64,000 nt of DNA from CAWATZ01 sp963784995 (lineage in GTDB: Bacteria > Planctomycetota > Planctomycetia > Gemmatales > Gemmataceae). The position numbers and the translations under genes were made by a program. The notes beneath the pieces were generated by a model. The model made no database searches, was not told the DNA's origin, and saw nothing but the letters and a program-made list of their open reading frames with translations. This document shows positions 58,538 to 64,000 of the stretch, in pieces; the stretch's first letter is position 1; the number at the start of each line of letters is the position of its first letter. The stretch covers positions 682,001-746,000 of the forward strand of contig CAWATZ010000002.1 in assembly GCA_963784995.1 (NCBI GenBank). Reading direction: 5' to 3'.

Positions 58538-60205
58538 ATGCCGACCATTCGACTGCTCGCACTCCTCGCTATCTTACCTGGCGTTGCGTCCGCCGCCGAT
58601 CCGGTCACGTTCGAGAAGGACGTCAAGCCGATCTTCAAACAGCACTGCATCGGCTGCCATAACGGGGACAAACCGCGCGGCGGACTGGATCTGTCCACCC
58701 TGACCGCGGTGCGCGAGGGAGGCACCTCGGGCCAGGTGGTGGTGGCGGGCAAGTCCGAGGCGAGCTTGCTCTACGCGCTGCCGGCCCACCTTGAAGACCC
58801 GAAGATGCCGCCGGGCAAGCCCAAGATCCCGCAGGGCCAGCTTGACGTGATCCGGGCCTGGATCGACGGCGGATTGAAGGACAAGGCCGGCACTTCCCCG
58901 AGCGCCGCCCCGGCGGGCGGCCTGGTCAAGGCCCAGCCGCTCCCCCGCGCGACGCCAATCACGGCGCTGGCGGTCAGTCCCACCGCGCCGCTCGTTGCGG
59001 TGTCCAGCCGCCAGCAGGTGCTTCTGTTCCGCTTGCCGGCCACGGAGCCGCTGGGTGCCCTGTCCTTCCCCGAAGGGGAGGTCCACGTCCTGCGTTTCTC
59101 GCGCGACGGCCGGATGCTGCTCGTCGGCGGCGGAGTCGGCGGGCAGTCCGGCAAGGTGGTTGGCTTCGACACCGCGACCTGGCGACGCGCTTTCGAGGTC
59201 GGCGACGAGGCCGACGTGGTCCTCGCCGCCGACGTCACTGCGGATCGCTCCAAGGTGGTCCTCGGGGGTCCGGGCCGGGTGGTGAAGGTCTTCTCGACTG
59301 CCGATGGCAAGCAGCTCCACGCCTTCCGTAAACCGACCGACTGGGTGCTGTCCGTCGGCTTCAGTCCCGAGGGGTTGCTGGTAGCGGCCGGCGACCGCTT
59401 TGGCGGTCTTTACGTCTGGGAGGCGAAATCGGGCAAGGAGTTCCTGACCCTGCGCGGCCACACGAAGGCCGTCACCGGTATCGCCTGGCGGGCCGACTCG
59501 AACGCCTTCGCCTCGGCGAGCGAGGACGGCACCGTCCGCGTCTGGGACATGCACACTGGGGTGGACTCCGCGAAGTGGGAAGCCCACCCCGGCGGCGTTC
59601 TGGGTGCAGACTTCCATCCCGGCGGCACTCTGGCGACGGGCGGCCGGGACAACCGGGTGAAGCTCTGGGATGGGAACGGCAAACCCATCGCGGACCTGGG
59701 GCCCGCCAGCGACCTTGTCCTCCGCGTGGGAATTGGTCCGGAAGCGAAGACGGTCTTGTCCGGAGACTGGTCCGGAGAGGTGCGCGTGTGGCCTGCCAAC
59801 GGCGGCCAGTCCGTGAAGCTGCACGTGCCAGTCGCCTCGAAACCAGCTGTCGCCGACGTGATCCCTGTGCCGACCCCGACGCTGCGGCCTTCGTCTCCGG
59901 CCCGGGCGCCATCATTGGCTGACCTGCAGAAGGACCTTGCCGCCGCCCGGAAGGCGCTGGCAGCCGCCAACGACGCGGTGCGGTCAGCCGAGAAAACCCT
60001 CGGCAAGGTGTCCGGCGCCTCCTCCAACGGTGGCACCCAGACTGCCGGAGAAGGAAAGGAAGCGGTGCTGAAGGCCACGACGGAGGCGCTCACCCAGCTC
60101 AAGGCGGCCGCGGCCCTGGCACCCGACAACGTCGCACTTGCTCAGGCCGTCTCCGCCACTGAGCGTGCCGTGAAGGAGCTGACGGCCGAGCTGGAGCGTC
60201 GGTGA
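58538..60205 (+). CDS. cytochrome c-domain and WD40-repeat fusion protein
   Basis: A 555-residue exported protein. After a signal peptide (MPTIRLLALLAILPGVASAA) comes a PSC1-type cytochrome domain with CIGCH (about residue 37) and KMPPGKPKIPQGQLDVIRAW, then WD40 repeats over about residues 130-425 (e.g. VRVWDMHTGVD, RDNRVKLWDGNGK), ending in a helical tail (about 450-555) likely to be a coiled coil. ATG 58538 has GAGGG upstream; a TTG at 58499 that overlaps the previous gene is less likely. The genes on either side of the inverted repeat (PPC and PSD1) and this one form one functional group. Confidence 0.88.
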   Translation: MPTIRLLALLAILPGVASAADPVTFEKDVKPIFKQHCIGCHNGDKPRGGLDLSTLTAVREGGTSGQVVVAGKSEASLLYALPAHLEDPKMPPGKPKIPQGQLDVIRAWIDGGLKDKAGTSPSAAPAGGLVKAQPLPRATPITALAVSPTAPLVAVSSRQQVLLFRLPATEPLGALSFPEGEVHVLRFSRDGRMLLVGGGVGGQSGKVVGFDTATWRRAFEVGDEADVVLAADVTADRSKVVLGGPGRVVKVFSTADGKQLHAFRKPTDWVLSVGFSPEGLLVAAGDRFGGLYVWEAKSGKEFLTLRGHTKAVTGIAWRADSNAFASASEDGTVRVWDMHTGVDSAKWEAHPGGVLGADFHPGGTLATGGRDNRVKLWDGNGKPIADLGPASDLVLRVGIGPEAKTVLSGDWSGEVRVWPANGGQSVKLHVPVASKPAVADVIPVPTPTLRPSSPARAPSLADLQKDLAAARKALAAANDAVRSAEKTLGKVSGASSNGGTQTAGEGKEAVLKATTEALTQLKAAAALAPDNVALAQAVSATERAVKELTAELERR

Positions 60206-60806
60206 GGGGCGAGTAACCGTTCACGAGCTGAGGATGACAAGCGTGCAGAAGGGCGAAAATCCAACACCGGCCGTGCCAGCGTCGGAAGAAACCGGGCGGA
60301 GCGAGGACGGCTCCGGGTCAATGGTGAGCAGGACAGACGTCTTCGTTGTTCGGGAAAGTCTCCAGCCAGGAAGCAGTGAATCGCGGCACCCATTTCGGAC
60401 GCCGACAAAGCCAAAGGTTCCGTCGGGAAGCATGTGAGCCGCCAAGCGCGGGCACTGTCGGACACTTCGCTCCAAACTGCTTCGGCGTGTCGGACCTCTG
60501 CGCGCTGGCGACCTGGGCTTGCGCGGAGGTCGATGGGACCGGAGCGAGCAACTCCGCAGACCGGCCGCGCCGGGCGGAAGTATGTGCCAGCCGCCTCGTT
60601 CCCGCAGCGTGAGCTGCGTGGCCGATTTCAGCGCCACTTGCGGAGAATGGTCGCCGTGCTATGCTGGCTGGGTATCGCAAAGGATTCTATCCGAACTGCC
60701 GGCAGACACCGCGACCGTCCGCCAAGCCGGATCGGCAGTTCGGATAGAATCCTTTGCGTTCGGCGGCGATGTCTGCCGCTCGGAAGCATGAATCGAGGGA
60801 ATCCCG
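60206..60806. other. intergenic region with inverted repeat, family H
   Basis: No gene is supported in these 601 bases; open frames on both strands have no convincing family or start. CGCAAAGGATTCTATCCGAA continuing to 60701 pairs with 60733-60758, perfect over 26 bases, with a 31-base loop. The repeat lies about 50 bases before the next gene and could affect its transcription. Confidence 0.6.
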
Positions 60807-61727
60807 ATGGTGGTTGTCTATTACGACCCGTCCTACGGTGCCGCGGGCTATGCTTTCCCCACGACTCGGAAGGCCCGGTGGATCGCCGATTCCCTGATAG
60901 CAGCGCCGATTCCAGGCATTATCCTGGAACAGCCCCCTCCGCTCAGGGAGGAAGACCTCCTGACAGCGCATGACATCGAGTACATCCGGGCCATGCGAAC
61001 AGGTGAGCCGCGGAGCCTTGCTCAATCCCAGGAACTGGACTGGGATCCTGGCCTGTGGCCGATGGTCCTGGCATCGAATGGCGGCGCCGTGGCTGCGGCG
61101 CTCCGAGCGATGCAAGACGGAATAGCCGGCTCCCTCTCGAGTGGCCTGCATCACGCGCGACGGGACCAAGGCTGCGGATACTGCACATTCAATGGGCTCG
61201 CCATCGCTGCCAACAGCGCTCTGGCTGCTGGGGCAGGGGATGTTTTGATCCTGGATCTGGATGCCCACTGCGGGGGTGGCACCTACGGGATCATCGCTGG
61301 AAATCCTCACATTTGGCAGGTGGATGTCTCGGTCGATCGGTTCGACCTGTACGAGCCAGGCGAGCGAACAACGCTCGACATCGTCGTGAACGTCGCGGAC
61401 TACTTGCCGACCATTGCAACACGGCTCCGGGAGGCACAGACTCGTCGGTTCGGGCTGTGCCTCTACAACGCGGGCGTGGACCCGCACGAGGACTGTCCCG
61501 AAGGGGCCTTGGCCGGAATCACGGATCAGCACCTCCGGGCGCGAGAGGAATTGGTGTTTGATTGGTGCCGGGAACGGGAGCTGCCGGTCGCGTTCGTGAT
61601 GGCGGGCGGATACCTCCGGCCGCCCCGAATGGATGAGACAAGGTTAGTAGAGTTGCACCGGCTCACGCTCACCGCCGCAGCGCGATCGGCCGAACCCGGT
61701 GCTGCACCTGACCTGGCCCGCGTGTAG
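60807..61727 (+). CDS. histone-deacetylase-family (acetylpolyamine amidohydrolase-like) protein
   Basis: A 306-residue zinc-dependent deacetylase-like enzyme. Seen: the tandem His of SSGLHHARRDQGCGYCTFNG, VLILDLDAHCGGGT with Asp and His zinc ligands, LYNAGVDPHEDCP and FVMAGGYL. The order and spacing follow the arginase-deacetylase fold; the usual terminal Tyr may be the one in GGYL. Bacterial members deacetylate polyamines or small molecules. ATG 60807 is used; an ATG six codons upstream is possible. Confidence 0.9.
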   Translation: MVVVYYDPSYGAAGYAFPTTRKARWIADSLIAAPIPGIILEQPPPLREEDLLTAHDIEYIRAMRTGEPRSLAQSQELDWDPGLWPMVLASNGGAVAAALRAMQDGIAGSLSSGLHHARRDQGCGYCTFNGLAIAANSALAAGAGDVLILDLDAHCGGGTYGIIAGNPHIWQVDVSVDRFDLYEPGERTTLDIVVNVADYLPTIATRLREAQTRRFGLCLYNAGVDPHEDCPEGALAGITDQHLRAREELVFDWCRERELPVAFVMAGGYLRPPRMDETRLVELHRLTLTAAARSAEPGAAPDLARV

Positions 61728-61823
61728 GCGTTCCGTGACGTGTAGCTCACTGTGCGGGCCGGGCAGGGTGAGCTTTATCCTTCGAGCACCCACGCAGCGC
61801 TCAAGGCGAGGGAGAAGGCCGCT

Positions 61824-62759
61824 ATGAACGCGGATGTCGAGCAGGCATACGGCTGGGCCTCCCAGCAGGAAAGTACCAGCAACCGGCTGAAAGGGGTTGA
61901 ACTCTGCAAGCTGACCGTTTCGGCAGTGGCAGCGGACATCTGGTTGAACGTTGTCGTTGAAAAAGTTACGCCGGGGACGGAGGTGCGTGGGCGAATCGTG
62001 GGGCCTCGCTGCCTTTTCGCAGAGACTACCGAAGTTGTGTCGCCGCTGCGGTCAGTAAGGCACAACGTGGAAGGGCAGATGGCCCTGATTGCACGAACTG
62101 CGATTCCGAACCCAGGCTTCTGGGAGACCGAGAATCCCTTACTCTACCGAGTCGTGGTTGAGTTGTGGCAAGATGAACGACGCTGCGAGGTGTCGGGATT
62201 CGATCTCGGTTTCCGGGTGATCGAGATGGGGTCCGGCCGTGTCCTTGTCAATCAGAAGCCGCTGTTTCTCCGAGGAATGCAAGACCTGCCGGATTCACGG
62301 GAGTACGCAGCCGCACGAAGGCGAGTTGGCTACAATCTGGTCCTCGCCGGGCAAGGGCAATGGCATTGGTGGATACGGGCCAGTCCGATGGGATTTCTCT
62401 TGCTGGAGAAAGTGACGCTTTCGACGCTGACGCCACAGTACATCGGCCTGCTCAGGCAGCAACCCTGCTTTTTGGGCTTCGTCCTCGACAAGGGACTGCT
62501 GAGCCGTCCGCGGTCGGAAACCGAGAGCTTCCTCCGTCCTTGGCAAGAAAGGCGCGTGCTCATTGGGATCGAACTCGACGAGCCCCCGCCGACCTCCTTG
62601 CCGGACGGGTTGTCGTTTCTAGTCTGTCCGGAGTGGTTGCTGCCAGCGTTGGCCACCGTCTCGCTCCCAAAGTTCGGCATGCGAGAGCCACAGGCAGGAA
62701 GGGCAGAGTCCGCGCAGGCGGCTCAAGGGGTGGCGGGCTGGATCGATCAACCCATGTGA
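61824..62759 (+). CDS. protein with a glycoside-hydrolase-family-2-like beta-sandwich
   Basis: A 311-residue protein; ATG 61824 has GGAGAAGG just upstream. The first half has the GH2 Ig-like pattern: a strand region, PGFWETENPLLYRVVVELW, then FDLGFRVIEMGSGRVLVNQKPLFLRG, which in beta-galactosidases leads into the TIM barrel. After that the barrel is only weakly suggested and the catalytic acids are absent. So this may be a binding or regulatory protein, or a decayed glycosidase. No signal peptide. Confidence 0.6.
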   Translation: MNADVEQAYGWASQQESTSNRLKGVELCKLTVSAVAADIWLNVVVEKVTPGTEVRGRIVGPRCLFAETTEVVSPLRSVRHNVEGQMALIARTAIPNPGFWETENPLLYRVVVELWQDERRCEVSGFDLGFRVIEMGSGRVLVNQKPLFLRGMQDLPDSREYAAARRRVGYNLVLAGQGQWHWWIRASPMGFLLLEKVTLSTLTPQYIGLLRQQPCFLGFVLDKGLLSRPRSETESFLRPWQERRVLIGIELDEPPPTSLPDGLSFLVCPEWLLPALATVSLPKFGMREPQAGRAESAQAAQGVAGWIDQPM

Positions 62760-63180
62760 TTCTGGAGGCCAGCTCGAACCAACCGCTCCTGCCGACGTTG
62801 GGGCCAAGTCGGGACTCCATGCTCAACGGCTCCCTGGCCCCAACGCGGCAGAGCTTGACGTTCAGTCCGGCTGAAGGCGTTATCCGTGGTGGACTGCGGG
62901 GGAGTCGGGGCGGCCATACCCGCTGCGCTCGCCGGGGTCGGCGGCTACACCCAATTCTGCATCGTGCTTCGGTCCCGACCACCGAAGCACTTTTGTGTCA
63001 TGATGTTCGATGCTGAGGTCACATCAGACCGCGGTGTGTCGGACCGGAGCACTGCCAGTGGCGGCTACTCGGCTTCCCACCCGTGAAGATTCGGTGAAAT
63101 GTAGTCCCCGGCCGCAGACTCACACGGGGTCGGCGAATTACCTTAGCGGAGGGCACAAGCAACGCTCCGGAGGCGCAGCG
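62760..63180. other. intergenic region without a recognised gene
   Basis: About 420 bases with no supported gene. Open frames on both strands lack family features. The region must hold the promoter of the phosphate transporter gene, whose ribosome site CCGGAGG is at 63167-63173. No long inverted repeat is seen here. Confidence 0.5.

Positions 63181-64000
<820 letters not shown>

Noticed and set aside
60221..60637. 138-residue minus-strand gene between the cytochrome-WD40 and deacetylase genes
   Set aside because: It has no ribosome site, no domain and low-complexity Arg/Ser/Pro composition. Overlapping frames on both strands are equally open.

Overview
The window looks like a piece of a GC-rich planctomycete chromosome, most like the Gemmata group. 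The markers are paired DUF1587-type cytochrome and DUF1552 genes, DUF1501 and DUF1549/1553 (PSD1) proteins, secreted WD40 propellers with a cytochrome c domain, a TPR-bearing Ser/Thr kinase next to an ECF sigma factor, and long perfect inverted repeats between genes. Assignment is from gene families only; no rRNA gene is present.

Region 1 (1-17805) reads as a horizontally acquired island. It ends on the right in the 3' part of a tRNA-Leu(GAG) gene (17748-17805) that lacks its 5' half, the usual scar of an integrase that uses a tRNA gene. The island holds a frameshifted cysteine desulfurase next to a short HNH-nuclease-like remnant, a 1170-residue secreted repeat protein, small secreted and unknown proteins, a MazEF-type toxin-antitoxin pair with a palindromic operator, and on the minus strand a CBASS anti-phage operon. 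That operon runs: two small unknown genes, a frameshifted small gene, CD-NTase, HORMA protein, TRIP13-like AAA+ ATPase, DEDDh exonuclease and SAVED-domain effector. The effector is split by an IS66-family element (9304-12454) with a perfect 8-bp target duplication. Removing the element and one duplication restores the reading frame exactly, so the system was whole until recently and is now probably without its effector.

Region 2 (17806-31174) is host sequence: the tRNA terminator, a DUF1587/1592/1588-type cytochrome protein, a DUF1552 protein, a 14-repeat WD40 protein and a diheme-type cytochrome. The DUF1552 gene is interrupted by a second mobile element of about 5.46 kb (21868-27334). Its ends allow the host site and a dyad-symmetric attP to be reconstructed. 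It carries a serine recombinase without zinc-ribbon cysteines, an excisionase-like HTH protein, an 83-residue protein, a primase-helicase (split by one missing base) and an iteron-bearing inverted-repeat origin. It looks like a minimal integrating replicon or phage satellite and is the best candidate here for something undescribed.

Region 3 (31175-64000) is chromosomal: GNAT, FIST, amidohydrolase, a membrane protein, KDPG aldolase and KDG kinase, nuoA-F of complex I, kinase plus ECF sigma factor, a cytochrome b561 / molybdopterin oxidoreductase / thioredoxin group, a DNRLRE-DUF1501-PPC-PSD1-cytochrome/WD40 cluster, a histone-deacetylase-like enzyme, a GH2-like fragment and a PiT phosphate transporter that runs off the end.

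Two general points. At least five genes, including nuoB and DUF1501, are broken by loss of one or two bases in G/C-rich runs, which suggests consensus errors in the assembly rather than real pseudogenes. Several families of near-perfect inverted repeats separate host genes, and two copies lie inside the nuo operon.
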